Source: Lates calcarifer | Taxonomy: Eukaryota; Chordata; Actinopteri; Centropomidae | Direction: 5' to 3' | Assembly: GCF_001640805.2 (NCBI RefSeq) | Contig: NC_066852.1 | Span: 12,612,194 to 12,676,193 of the forward strand | Length of the DNA: 64,000 nucleotides | Shown: in pieces, positions 1 to 12,700 of the stretch | Numbering within the stretch: position 1 is the first letter of the stretch | Layout: each line of letters begins with the position of its first letter | Made by a program: the position numbers and the translations under genes | Notes under the pieces: generated by a model | What the model saw: only the letters and a program-made list of their open reading frames with translations | The model's database searches: none | What the model was told of the DNA's origin: nothing

Positions 1-759
1 TTGATATATATATGGATATTTTATGAATAATATTGTGACACATTTTTTCTATATCACCCAGCCCTAACTCCTGCAAACCAATGTGTGACCATAAACATAA
101 TCTAAATATCTTTATAGGCCTCAGATTTTTGATATTTGCCAGAAACATATATAGTAGTATGTTAGTAGTAAATTACTTTAAGAGCACCAATCCATTTCAT
201 GGTCACTACTGAAAACTGCATAAATATATTGCACTAGTACAGTGTTTGTTACACCAGAGGTGATGACTTGTTTTACTATTTGAAACTAGGGCTCCAACCA
301 ACAATAATTTTCATTCTTAATTAATCTACCAGTTATTTTCTTCACTAATCAATGAATCCCTTTCTTTATAAAATGCTAGAAAATAGTGACGAATGCCTGC
401 TATAATATCCCACAGTCCAAGGGGAAGTATTCAGATTGTTAGTTTTATTCGCCCAGTAACCCAAAACCAAAGATATTCAGTTTCCTGTCATATATGATGC
501 AGAAAAGCTGCAATTCTCTAAATCTGATCTGATCTGATTGACAATAAACTATGAAATTAAAGCAATCAATTATCATACCAGCTAGCAATATATTTTCTGT
601 CCACTGACTGATTGCTTAATAAACATTGCAGCTGTGGTTGAAACTTTAAATGACCTTGAAGGAGATGAAGTTTTGGAAGTGATGGGATAACTGATGTTCA
701 CTCATGTTAGGATGCAGCATTCACATCACAACTCTGCAGCACTAAAGTTGGGAACTCAC
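1..759 (-). other. phldb1 intron, with a dispersed repeat
   Basis: AT-rich sequence downstream of the last visible phldb1 exon, whose donor GTGAGT begins at 759. It contains a diverged dispersed repeat at about 285-580 and no coding exon that I can see. Confidence 0.6.
285..580. repeat. diverged dispersed repeat, short non-autonomous element
   Basis: Contains blocks such as 'agggctccaaccaacaataa', 'accaaagatattcagtttcc' and a terminal tract on the 'caatcaattatca' theme. From memory these are typical of a very common teleost interspersed repeat with runs of 'attaatcgattag'. A related copy lies at about 47305-47690. No reading frame is present, so it is a non-autonomous or decayed copy; the family name is not assigned. 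Confidence 0.55.
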
Positions 760-3700
760 TCGGTTCTCAATCAGTCTGGCTTTCTCCTGCTGCGCCTCCT
801 TCAGCATCTTCTCCATCTCTTCTATCCTCTGGGCCTCTAACCCACAGGCACTACAATGCACAGAGGGAAGGAGCGTCTGATGACACAGCTACGACAAGGC
901 TTGGATTGAAAAAAAAGTAAACAGACATGCCTGGAAACCAAACACTGAGAGTGGTAGGAGAGGAAGACAAAGGTTTCCTCATGAACAACAGTAAACTGAG
1001 TCTTTGAACTTCACAAAAACACTGCAAACTTGAAGAGGTTGGCATGGCAACAGCCAGTGTACTAGCAGTCAGGGGAGCAGACATGTAACAAAACATGATG
1101 TCACGGGAACAAAGCACAGTGACCCTTCTCCTGGGAGACGGGGCAGACTTGAGTGTTCCCATGGAAACAGAGCCAATTGCTCATTTTCCAGTCTCTCACC
1201 TTTCTGGGGTACAGGCGGAGTTGCCGGTGGAGACGCTGGTCTCCATGCTGTCTGAGCTCTCCAGGCTCAGGGTGTCGTACGCCTGGTTTCCACTCGGTGG
1301 CGACTGATGATGCAGGATGGAGTGATGGACGGTGGGAGACACATCTGCGCAGGCAGAAAGGGTGCAGAGACAGCTGTCACAGACTCACAGTGCCCTCTAC
1401 TGATAGTCCCAAGTCATTGCTACTAGTTGATTATGATTAGATCAAGAGCTTGTTCCCACAGACTTTAAAGATCCAGAATAAATGCTACAGCTCTCCTCTG
1501 TAGACTTTTAACTGTCTAAAGGTCATGTGGGTACACCAGGTGAAAGCCTCCAGTGTGCTAAATATACGAGATGGGACTGAAGGACTCGGGTACCTTTGTT
1601 CTGTGCAGCCAACTGTCTCCTGGACTCCATGTCTAAAGGATTTGACATCTCTCTCAGCACTAACTGTAACCCCTGAAAAACACACAGAAAGCACAACATA
1701 GTGAACTACTTAAATCATTAAATCATAATTGAGGTGTGTGGAACTGATGCACGCACCTTGGTGGATGCATTTTTGTCATGAGCAACACCACTTGAGTGTG
1801 GCAAGGCTGCAGCACTGCTGATATTAGTGCAAGACGCTGCCTGTCCAACCTCGCCATCTGATTTGGACTTCAGCAGCTGAGAGAAGAAAGGCAGATTATC
1901 TCAGTATTTTTTCAAATTGAAGGATATGCCTTTGCACCAAAAAAAGGCCAAAGACCAAGAGAACGTTTGATTTTTGCCTCGTGACCTGCGGTGCCCAAGT
2001 TACACGTCAGGGGCAAATATAAAGTCTGAATGTGGAAAACATTGAACCCCACTGAGCACATGCTGAGGTGGTCGAGCTCGGGGCTGATCTGACCTTTGTC
2101 TTTACTCTTATTCAGTCTCTGCTGTTCAGTTAGTGGCTCAGGCCTTCTCCTGTCCTTCAGCTCTTCAGTGCAACACTGAATGACAGTCAAGATTTTAGCC
2201 ATGTTAGCTAAAAGATATCCTTTTCCAGCATTTTTAACAGGATATTTTAATTTGTTTTGTGGCTGCATTAACAAGTACTAAATTGAATATTACACTTAGA
2301 TCAGCATATCTCTTTCTCGCAAATATTTACAAATTTCCTTTAAGCCTTGCATGTCTACACCCTTTATGGTAGCTGGAGAGGCTCTGCTTTGTCTTGTTTT
2401 GTCCACTAGAGGGGCTCCTAGTCATAAAGATATGGATGTTTGAATTGTTATCGAGAATCACCTGCATTCAGAGGTTCCAGACAGTGATGCATCTGGCCTG
2501 TCCCTTTTTGTGAGGCACTGAGTTCATACACTGAAAAATAGCTACAGGGAGAGAATAAAGCAGTGAGCGAGAAAGGGTGGAGAATTTACCTGCCCGTGTC
2601 TGCGTGTGGAAAAAGACTTTGCAGGCAGTGGTGGAGGACATGACTGGGGCTCTCCAGCAGCCATGATGTCCTGGTACCAGCGCTCGAGGTTAAGAGGAGG
2701 CAGTGCATTCCTGCTCAGCTCAGGCTGGCTCTGAGGCAACGAAAAAAGCATCCAGCCAAAGAAAATAAAAAAGGAAGCAGTAAAGCAACAGCATCAGTAA
2801 CAGAGGCATCAGGCAGGTACTGGAAAGATAACAAGTCACTGTGGCAATATTAGATCAGAAATTCTGTGCAATGTGGGGGAAGAGAGTGGTGACAGTTGGC
2901 AACTACCCAGAAAATGCTTCTTAGAAATTGGACAGCATCAAGTAGGAAAGACAAACCTGTGCAGAGAGAAAGGAGGAAGGACCACATGCAATCGAGTGGC
3001 ATGAGAAGGCGGATTCAGAGGAGGCAAGTTGGAATGATGGAATAGAGGAGGAAGAGGAGGTATCCAGTCTCTGCATCCCAAAGATCTGACTTAATTGACT
3101 GACTGTGATGTACTCCTTCACACACAAAACAACCCCCCCACAGAGAAACAAGAAAGAACAGGGAGAGAGCAGAAAGCAGAAAAGAACGTTAAGACTTTGA
3201 GATAACACTGATTATTTTGCTTTGTTGGGTTTGTTATTTAGTATCTAGTTAGTTAGCTTAGTGTCTACCTCACATGGCAGAGCTGGAGCTACAGCAAGGG
3301 AGAGGCAATGGAGAGCAGCAGGGGAGGAAGAGTGAGGCTGCATAGAAGCATTTCCATACATCCTATAGACATCAGACAGCCTGAGGTACTCCTGCATCAA
3401 CAGCCAGAACACAGGGATGAGAAGGCTGAAGACGACAATGGTTGACGCTTAGAAAAGTCATGCAAAGATTCACAAAGCAAACATGAGGACATCACAACTT
3501 AGTTGGCCTCTAACTTTGATTTTTATTTATATCATCCACCTTATGATGTTAGTTTATGCTGCAGAAAACATTTCTCCTCAAATGCTTCAATTCTAGATGG
3601 TATAACCACTAATTTGGAGAATGTACAACAAGCCTAAAACAAACACAATATATAGAGAAAGGCAGAGATTTGATCTACTAATATACACACTGCAAGCTTG

Positions 3701-6700
3701 CTATTGTTTGTCAGTAGTTGCTGAGACACCCTCTTCATTTTTTTATAGCAGCACAGGCATTTAGGATTTGTTAGGTTTTGTTTCAGAGAGGATTTCGTTG
3801 AGATTTACCTCTTGTAGCCTAACAGGACAGAGTTCAGGGGAGGGAATGTGAGAGGAGGAGAAGGAGGCAGAGGAGGGACGGGGGCTATGAGGAGGACCGT
3901 CCACAAAAACAAGATCAGGCTCGCTGATGTGAAGCAACTCCTGTTTAAAGAGTTAGTCTAAGTTTTTCAAACGAATCCACTTTTGCAAGTCATTTTCCTC
4001 CAGCTTAGAAAGCATGGGGTGTCTCACCTCTTTCATGCTGCTGTTGGGCTTTGGGAAATTTTTCCCTCCTGTCAAGGTGTGGTATCTCTTCTCCAGAGCA
4101 CACAGCCTGTCTTGCTCCTATAAGGGAGACACTTTCACAGTTAGTAATAGCTACCAGCATGTCTTGCATCACTATTACCAGTTAAATACAATGCAGTTAA
4201 GACTGGGTTCATTATGAGAGGTTAACCTTGTGTAACAGCTGCAGAAGCACCGTCCTGTCTTTAGCTGTCCTCTCACAGTCATGAGCTGCCTGTAACCCCA
4301 GCTGCTTCACCTGAGCTTCCAGGGCGGCCATCTTCTCCTGAGAGCCAATATGCCCAGTTTCTTGATGTCACACTGACATATAATAACATGATCATATTTT
4401 ATAGACACATGCATGTGTTTTCTGTGATAGATGTATCCCCACCTTCCTCTTGGCCATGCTGCACTGATACTCGGCTCGCTCTTGGAGCAGCTGCGAGCTC
4501 TGAGTCTCCTTCCTCTCCTCCAAACTGCTCTCCTCCTCCAGCTGGCAGAACTCCAGCTCTTCAAATTGCTTGGTCCCAGACTCCAGAGCTTCAGCTTTCT
4601 GTCCACATACAGATACACATACACTGTATGAAATAACTGCAACAGAGTTATAACAGGAAAATGTTGGCAATATTCTATACTTTTCTGATTGTCAACAAAA
4701 CTCAAGAAAAGACATGTTGCTGGCTGACATATTCCTTTATTATGAGCAACATGGGCACTGTAGTTTTGAATCAATCCCACATACATTGTCCACAGCAGAA
4801 AATAGTCCCATGCACAATTCACTCCTGATTGAGTGGCGTGTGCTAAAAACTACAGTGCCCATCTGTTTTATAAACTTCCCCAGGCTTTTAAACAAACCAC
4901 ACAGCTGTGACCTGTTTTTTTTTTTTTTTTTGGAAGATTTACATCTTTAGTAGCAAGTGATGATTCCTACTGAAAGGCTGGAGAGGTTGGAAAGTATTGA
5001 GAGATGGACTAAAATGTGGTGTTTTTCCTGGGATTTGTTCACAATAGGAAAAGTATAGGGAGAAAAAAACAGCCTCAGCCTTTAAATGTAATGATGAAGT
5101 AGCAAACGTTTCAGATCTGACGATGATCTGCCTAAAAGCTTTTCATGAGCGTAGGTGACTTGGATCATTCAGTCAATTTTCAAACACAAAAGGCATGCAA
5201 ACCTTTAGAGCAAAGCTGTTAATAACATTATTAATTAATACTAATTGCAACTGATAGTGTCAAGCATCCAGAATGAGGGAACAGCAGCATTTAAAGCAGC
5301 AGTCTAAAACTGCTGACTGGAGTAGCAAAAGCGTTGCCTGCTGAATAGTCACGCTGACAAATGGAATAGACATATTAACCTTACACTTTTAAGTAATGAA
5401 GGGCCACAGCAGAAAAAGAGGAAATGCACAGTCTGCAGATTATATGAGTAGCTCTGAGTGCTTCAAAACAGAGTCAAGGTTATGTCTATACTGTTTCTGT
5501 GCAGATCATACAGTACTGTGGTATTTGGTATATTATAACTCACTGTTGCCAGCCAGTGGGCTGCGTGAGAACACTGACCCTGCTGAGCTGCTCCTGTAAC
5601 TGTTCCCTTAGAGACAAGGGGCACTTATCAAACTGCCTCTTCAGCTCATTGTACTCATTCCTCTGCTTTTCCAGGACCTTCCGCTCAGCCGACACATTAG
5701 CCCTGCCCTAAAAACACATGGAAACACACACACACACATTTGGGTTTGCATTCAGACACACACACACACACACACACACACACCACCCCAGGGAGAAACA
5801 AAAATAAAAAAATCACAACTCAAATCCATGCAGCCAAGCTTTAAAGCTAACAGGCCAATGCAGCTCAAGTATTAGAGGACTGTGGTAGAGGTTAGGTTGG
5901 CAGGAGTGTTAGGGGTTAAAAGCTGTACACATTTGATTACATCAAAACAGGAGAAAAATTAAAAGGTATGTGCATGTCTGAATCAACATTTTAGTGTCGG
6001 TCACGTCCAGATAAAAGTCCAACACAAGTGAGAAAGATTTCAGCCGTTGTTGTTTTTGTCTTTTTAAACACAAGAGCTGTTGGACACTGAGAGTGAAGAC
6101 AGTTTGTGCTTTGTGTTTCAGGACAGACATCTACTAAATAAGCAGTGCAGGTCAGTTGAGATATCAGACAACAGACACTGTACATCTAGATCGTTTGCAC
6201 ATTCGGTAAGGAGTGAGTTTTTTCTATAGTCACACACAGACAGTGAAGAACATTCACGTGCAAACTGTGCAAGACCAGTGGCTTCGACAGCATTTACAGT
6301 ATCACATTCTTTTGTCTTCGGGTGCCCACCTTGTCCTTCTCTTTCTGGATGGCCTTGTCCAGCTGGCTGAGCTTGAGCTGCAGCTGAGAGATGATTTCAT
6401 TTTCAGCCTCCACCTGCTCCTGCTCTGCCCGCCTCTCCGCCTGCAGCAGGGCCTGCTCCATCTCCGCCTACAGACAAATAAGGAGTCAGAGTCTGCAAAG
6501 CACCAAGAACTGTTGAGCTAAAAAAAATACTTGAAGGTGAAACAGCTTCCACTCCTCTCACTTTTAAGGGTGAGTTGATTTAAGAGCGTATGCAACAAAA
6601 TGACATTTTTCATTAAGAGTCTGTAGTGTGTGTGTCTGTGTGAGTGTGTGTGTGTGTGTGTGCTGACCTCCTGTTTGGTCTCTTGTAGCTGCTGCTCCAG

Positions 6701-9700
6701 TTCACTGACTCGGTGCTTCAAGTCATCAACCCTGGCCAAGGTCCTGTTCCTCTCCTCCTCCAGGTAGACCTGCTCCTGACCGGCTAACAGCTCTTCACAC
6801 TGACAGCAGATTTACACACACACACACACACAAAAACTTTGTCAGAGGAAATCACAAATAATGTAATTCTCTCCACACGTGTGTGTACGCAGGAATCTGT
6901 TTACTACCTCTTGGTGTGTGCTCTCTGTGCTGCTGGACTCCTCTCTCTGGATCTCCTCATCGTTCTCCCTCACCCTCTGGGATCCTCCCTGAAGGGACAT
7001 CCCCCCTCCTGTGTCTGAGCAGGTTCCTGTAACACCCCCCAGCAGCCCACTCCTCACCACCTCAGCCAGCTCCGCAGCGTTGTCCTCGTGGTTATACTCT
7101 GCACACAGATTGAGAATGGTCTCCAGCCTCTGTCGCTCCTGCAGAAGATGTGTGAGACGTAAGTGTGCTGTCCTACATTATAGATCATATTGCAGATATT
7201 AGCTTCAAATGTCCTTGTGTGACATTGGCCCATTTAGGCAGCTGTCCCTCAGCCACTGGCACAGGACAACTGTAACCTGATAGCAGGAGGGCCGAAGCTG
7301 ATGTAGTTTGTCTCTCAGGAGGGGGCTCATAGTAAAACCTGTCAGAGCTTGAGTTGTTTATGAGCACAGAATCTGACAGACAGATACTTTAAATGTTTGT
7401 CTTGTTTAGATTCTTGTTTAGCGTGTCTTCACTGTGCCTCTCTGTTGTCTCTCATTAGTCCAAACAATGGGATGCTTGCTTTAATCTACCAAAATAACGG
7501 TGGGGAATATGTAATAATCATTCCAATCTGACGATAATTAGGAATCTGGCACAATGAGGAACAATTGTTCCCCATGTGTTTCAACAACCATCAGCCTGCT
7601 TTTGTCTGCTATTTAAATTATTCACCACACCAACTCTGTCATGAACATTTACTTTAACAGCAAGATTTACACCTCAGCCAGTTGTTTATGCTGCATGTCT
7701 GGTTAATTCCTTGGTGAAAAGCAGGAAAATCATATTTATCTGAACTTCTTATTATGATAAAACAGATTGTAATGTTTAACATTTAAAGCTTTCTGATAAT
7801 GAGTAAGATGAGAAGATTGATACCACTCTTAACAGTTGTCCATTGCATGCAAAGTTAGCTCACCTCCCTTCTTTTGCTTAACAGCTGGCAGTGGACTCAG
7901 AGACCATCACTAAATTACTGTTTAATGACACAATACCAATGTTTATTCAATACCTCCAGGACAACCTGTCCATATTAGTGAACATACACAATTAAAATAC
8001 TCGAAACTGGTAATGTGGTAATGCACCTCTTCATACTGGTTTAGGCGCTTGTGTTTTTTAAATATAATAAATTAAGGAGATTAAATTGTCATAGTAAGCT
8101 TTAGAGATTTTTTTTTGTTGTAAACACTGAACACACTTGAATATTGTCAGCTATAGAGGTGTTGGTAGGCAGACTGTTACCTTCAGATGGAGCCAGGTAA
8201 GCTGTTTCCTCCTGTTTCCAGGCTTTTTGCTAAGTTATTAAATCGTTCTTTATGTAAAGCCGTTTCTCAAAATGTTGAACGTTTAGCTTTAACCACAAAA
8301 TGAAGGCCATTTGGTTGAACAAAATGCGATACTTAAATAACCTCTGCAACACGTTCATCAAAATGTTGCAGTTTAATTTGCAAATAAAACATTTTTGTCT
8401 CATGTATCTTCAAAGGAAGCCTCTCAGTAAACCATAACCCTCTCAGAAATAGAAATATTTGGACTCTGGAATGCAAACCAGCAGTTTGGCCTCTTCCCAG
8501 TGGAACTGATTCTAAAATTAACTTTTCTATTACATCTCCTCTACTCCAGCTATGCCCTTTACTTATGCTGAGAGATAAAGTGCAGCATGGCTTTTTCTTT
8601 TTAAGTGTAACAATATCCATGTGTGTAGGTTGGGTTCAATAAAGTGAGATAGAGAAAGATAAAAGAGAAAAATCCTGCATAACTGTGCCAAGTGTGCCAA
8701 GAGAGCAGCGTGCCAAATATAGAGCATGTGTTTCACTGAGAGGAAATCCTCTCTTTGTCTCTCTCGTCTATACATCTACTATTTATCACGTTTGTGAGCT
8801 TCTTTCAAGGCTGCAATGCCAACAAATCAAGAAGTTAGTCCAGGACCCCAGACGTGGTTCACCATGAGCCAGCTGGCTTGTCATCAAATGTATTTTGTGT
8901 GTGTGTGGGTGTGTGTGGGGGGGTTATGCACCATTTAAACATAAATTCAACAGAAAAATAGGAGACATGAAATTGAGCTTCAAGACTAATAATGGAAGGC
9001 CTCTGTCAAAAGAATAGTTCAGCAGAATAGTAGAAAATGCTAAGCTAAGCTAACCATCACCAAAAAGTGAATAAGCGTATTTCCCAAAATGTCAAACTAA
9101 TCTTTTAACAGAGGCCCTGCATTATTATCTAGTGTTGATGCTCCATCCACCTCTACATCGATGTGGTCATCGACTGTTTCTCATGGCAGTTCACGAAATA
9201 TGTAACAATATGTAATCTACTGATGTGTGTAAGCATTCATTAAACCAGACCATGGTTTTTCCATAATCTTAACCAATGATGTAAGGGTCTAAACAAAACC
9301 ATAAGTGTAATATATATATATATAAAAGTCAGTATTTTACTGTCACAAAAATAATGACAAATTCATGTCCATGCACACAAATCAAAACATTAAATTTTGT
9401 GACAATTTCACGAGCTGCTGTGACACTGGGTTACAAATTAAAATACACAAGTTTAAAGTCATTCTGACTGTCACGGAAAAATGGAAAATTTGTGTCTATG
9501 TACATGAAATTAACATATTACACACTGTGACTATTTTATAAACTGTATGTCCTCTGTGTATGCAGGAGTGCTTAGCATGGGCACCTCTTACCAGCTACAT
9601 AGCACAACATAGCTGTAAATCACAGAAAAACCTGGAAACCTCAGCCAACACTGAGGTTTCAAAGGTTTCTCGTTCGGCTACCAGGGTGGAGATTTGACAT

Positions 9701-12700
9701 TAATGTTGCTCTCCACTGGGCAGTGCCTTTTCACCACATGAATGCAGAACAATATGAGTGCCTACAAAATTTAACTCATGCAATGGAGGAAATACCAAAT
9801 ATGAGATCACAGATAAACTCTCTGACAAATCCTTTATCCATTTTTGTATTTGCAGAGGTGATGGCTTACTGTACATTGTCTGCACATGGACATACTGGAT
9901 GACTCAGTAGCTTTGTCACAAACATCCACAGAAGTCAACGTCCTGTCAGCCCAACTCAGGCACACGTTGTCAGTAACTCTTATTTGTTACCAGAAACCCT
10001 TTGGTTCCTGAAATAGTCTGTGGACATGGAGAGCCGGGAATGACCCCCCCCCACCCCTCTCTCTCTGTGGTCCCTTCAGCTGTCAGTGTAGTGGCAGACT
10101 GGGGTGGGGGCTGAAGGATGGTGGGGTGTCTGCTGGGTGTGGATTGAGGATGGATAACAAGTATGCGATCTACGATTTGGTGCGAGTATGAACCTTCAGT
10201 CGAGCGGGTTGCAGCTTTGAAAGTAGATGCTGTTCGTCCTTTTGGTAAATATAGTGTTGAGCAATAAGCAGCCGCGCCCTCTGCTCTGGACCTTAAGACT
10301 TGTGGAAGAATGTTCACCCCGTGTCACTCGGGCCACATGCGCTGACGATGCCAGTAATGCTCTGGGGAGATGAGCTAGTGGCTGTATGCCAGGAGATTTG
10401 GACAAGATATCTGAATGCAGACATGGTGTCTGCCATGCCAGCAGTCTCAGCGCCTTCTCCACCTAACTGTATTTATGTCCTTTCAAACCATGGCACTTCT
10501 ATGTCTTCATCAATTGTCCTGTGTTGTTTTTAATGCTGTTTTTCAAATTGTGGACAATATGGTTTTTGACTATATAATAAAACTGATTCATTTAAAACCT
10601 AAATTCACAGAAATTCCTGCAATAATCAATATTTATGAAGAAAAACTGACATCTACAGTTTGTCATTTGTACACTTTCCGATTACAAAAAACTTTAGAGC
10701 TTTAGAGGTTCTGCTAAGTGGATATTGTTACCTTCAGACAGAGCCAGGACAGCTTTTCCCCTTGCTTCCCACCACAGAGTGGCAGATGAACATAATTCAG
10801 CAGCCAGCAGGATAAAGACCCAGATATTTTTTTTCCAGCATAAACCCAAACAGAGCTAAAAGCTCTGCTGGATGTTTAAAAAGACATTTTTTGCTAACGG
10901 TTTGTATGCTCAGATACAGCTGTTACTGTGTACCTTTAGGTTTGTTTTGATGTTTTTCTTCTAATTGGGAAAAAGTTGATTATTGGAGATTTGAAGTATA
11001 TACAAATTCCACCCATACACAGGATTTAGATAAACAAACAGTCATAGAAAACAAACCAGAGGGGCAGATGTTTTCTTTATGATTTCCTGAGCAAAGTTCT
11101 CATTAGCATCCAGATTTGGAGTGGACTTATCGTAATGAACTTATTTTCAGTCAAATTAAAAAGGCTGATCACTTACCAGTTTCTCCATTTCCTGCTCACG
11201 CAGCCTTTCCTCTCTCTGCCAGCGGTGATATTCCAGCAACTCGTCCTCATTGTCGCTGATCTCTGAGATGCTGTTCTTGCGTTCCCGGGTGTATGGTTTC
11301 ATAAGACTCTGTTCCTTGCTGGAGGATCCTGTCATGGTTATGCAGGAAGTTTTTCTTTGGCTACGAGGGCTAGCGAGAGGAGACGTACCAGACAGAGAAC
11401 CCAGGCCCGACGTGATGGTGCCTCCTGGGCCAGGCCTTAGCTGCCTGCCTCCAGCAGGCTCCTTCTCTAGCCCAGAGAGTGGTGAGGGACTCTGGGCATA
11501 CAGAGCTCTCATGGCCTCTGCTTTTGTTGTGAGTTTGCGGTGGCCCTGTGGGCTCTCGGGGACAGGTTTGACAGTGAAGCCCTGCGGTCCTGGACTCCCT
11601 CTGCGGGACATGTAAGGGCTGAGAGGGGGAAGTTCTCTCAGGCTGGTGGGCCCATTTGGCTCCGGAGTCCTGAGCCTTTGAGGGACGTCGACATGGGAGA
11701 GATACTGACCCTGCTCTCGCATGGGGCTGGGGGATCTCTTCTGCAGGGAGGAACCTCTTACTCGAGGGCTGGATGGAGTCGTTGGGGAAAATTTGACCGA
11801 CGATGATTTTTGAGTTAGATTAGAGTTTTCTGTGCCCTGTCCTGGCCCTGTGCTAGAGGGCGTTGGGCTTGACCTCGTGTTTCTAAGAAGCTTTGGGCTC
11901 TCCTGGGCCCTTTGTGCGCCACTAGCACTGCTTGAAGCAACAGACAGTGAGGTCCGTGGATTGGGGACAGGAGTGTGGTTGGTAAGAGTGGACCGGGCAG
12001 GTACTGGAGGAGTTTTGTTGCCAAGGTTCTGGCCCCGAGAGTTGCTGCTGGTGTTTTCATAAACAGAGTCCTCTGTCGTGGAGTTGTTTCTTCCATTGAG
12101 CATGTTTGGAAGAGACGGCTGAGGAGCAGGCTGTTTACCAGCTCCTGGTGATGATGATGGGGCCTTCAGCACTAAGGAGTCCTGGAGGTTCTTTGCAACG
12201 TTGTTGATTTTGGAATCGCCGTTGCTCGAAAAAGACTGGTGGTTCCCGTTCAGGACACTGCGAGAATCTGCAGAGGGGAGACAGAAACACTTGTGCGTGA
12301 GCATTCCTGTTGAGTAAATAAGGAGGTCCAGCACACTTAAAAAGACAGTTGTAACAACACACACAAACAAACACACAGTGGGACAGATCTGTCCTTCTTC
12401 TGCTGTTTGTCCTTTTGACATCCACCACACCTCAGGTCAGCGCTGTAGGACAAAGAGCGTCGCCCATAAAAGGAAAAATACACATGCCCGAACATGTTGT
12501 TGCGTGCACACACACACTGTCTCAATGGCCCACTTTAAATAGTGTTAAATGTCTTGGAGCCCACGCTCTCCTGTACAAACCAAAGCCCAGTGATGGGGAT
12601 GTTGCGCTCCTCACTTGTGTTGTAATCCTACAGGGATCTGGAGCTGCTAAATATAAAAGCTGCAGCCGTGTACCTCATTCAGAGCAGATGAAATCAGGGC

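Noticed and set aside
4307..4822. 171-codon minus-strand frame
   Set aside because: It overlaps phldb1 exons 4598-4443 and 4337-4227 in the wrong frame; the correct frame gives the conserved coiled coil.
11832..12062. Open frames opposite and offset to the large phldb1 exon
   Set aside because: The GC-rich, Ser/Pro-coding exon 12267-11177 leaves several frames open by composition; only one frame matches the known protein and joins neighbouring exons in phase.
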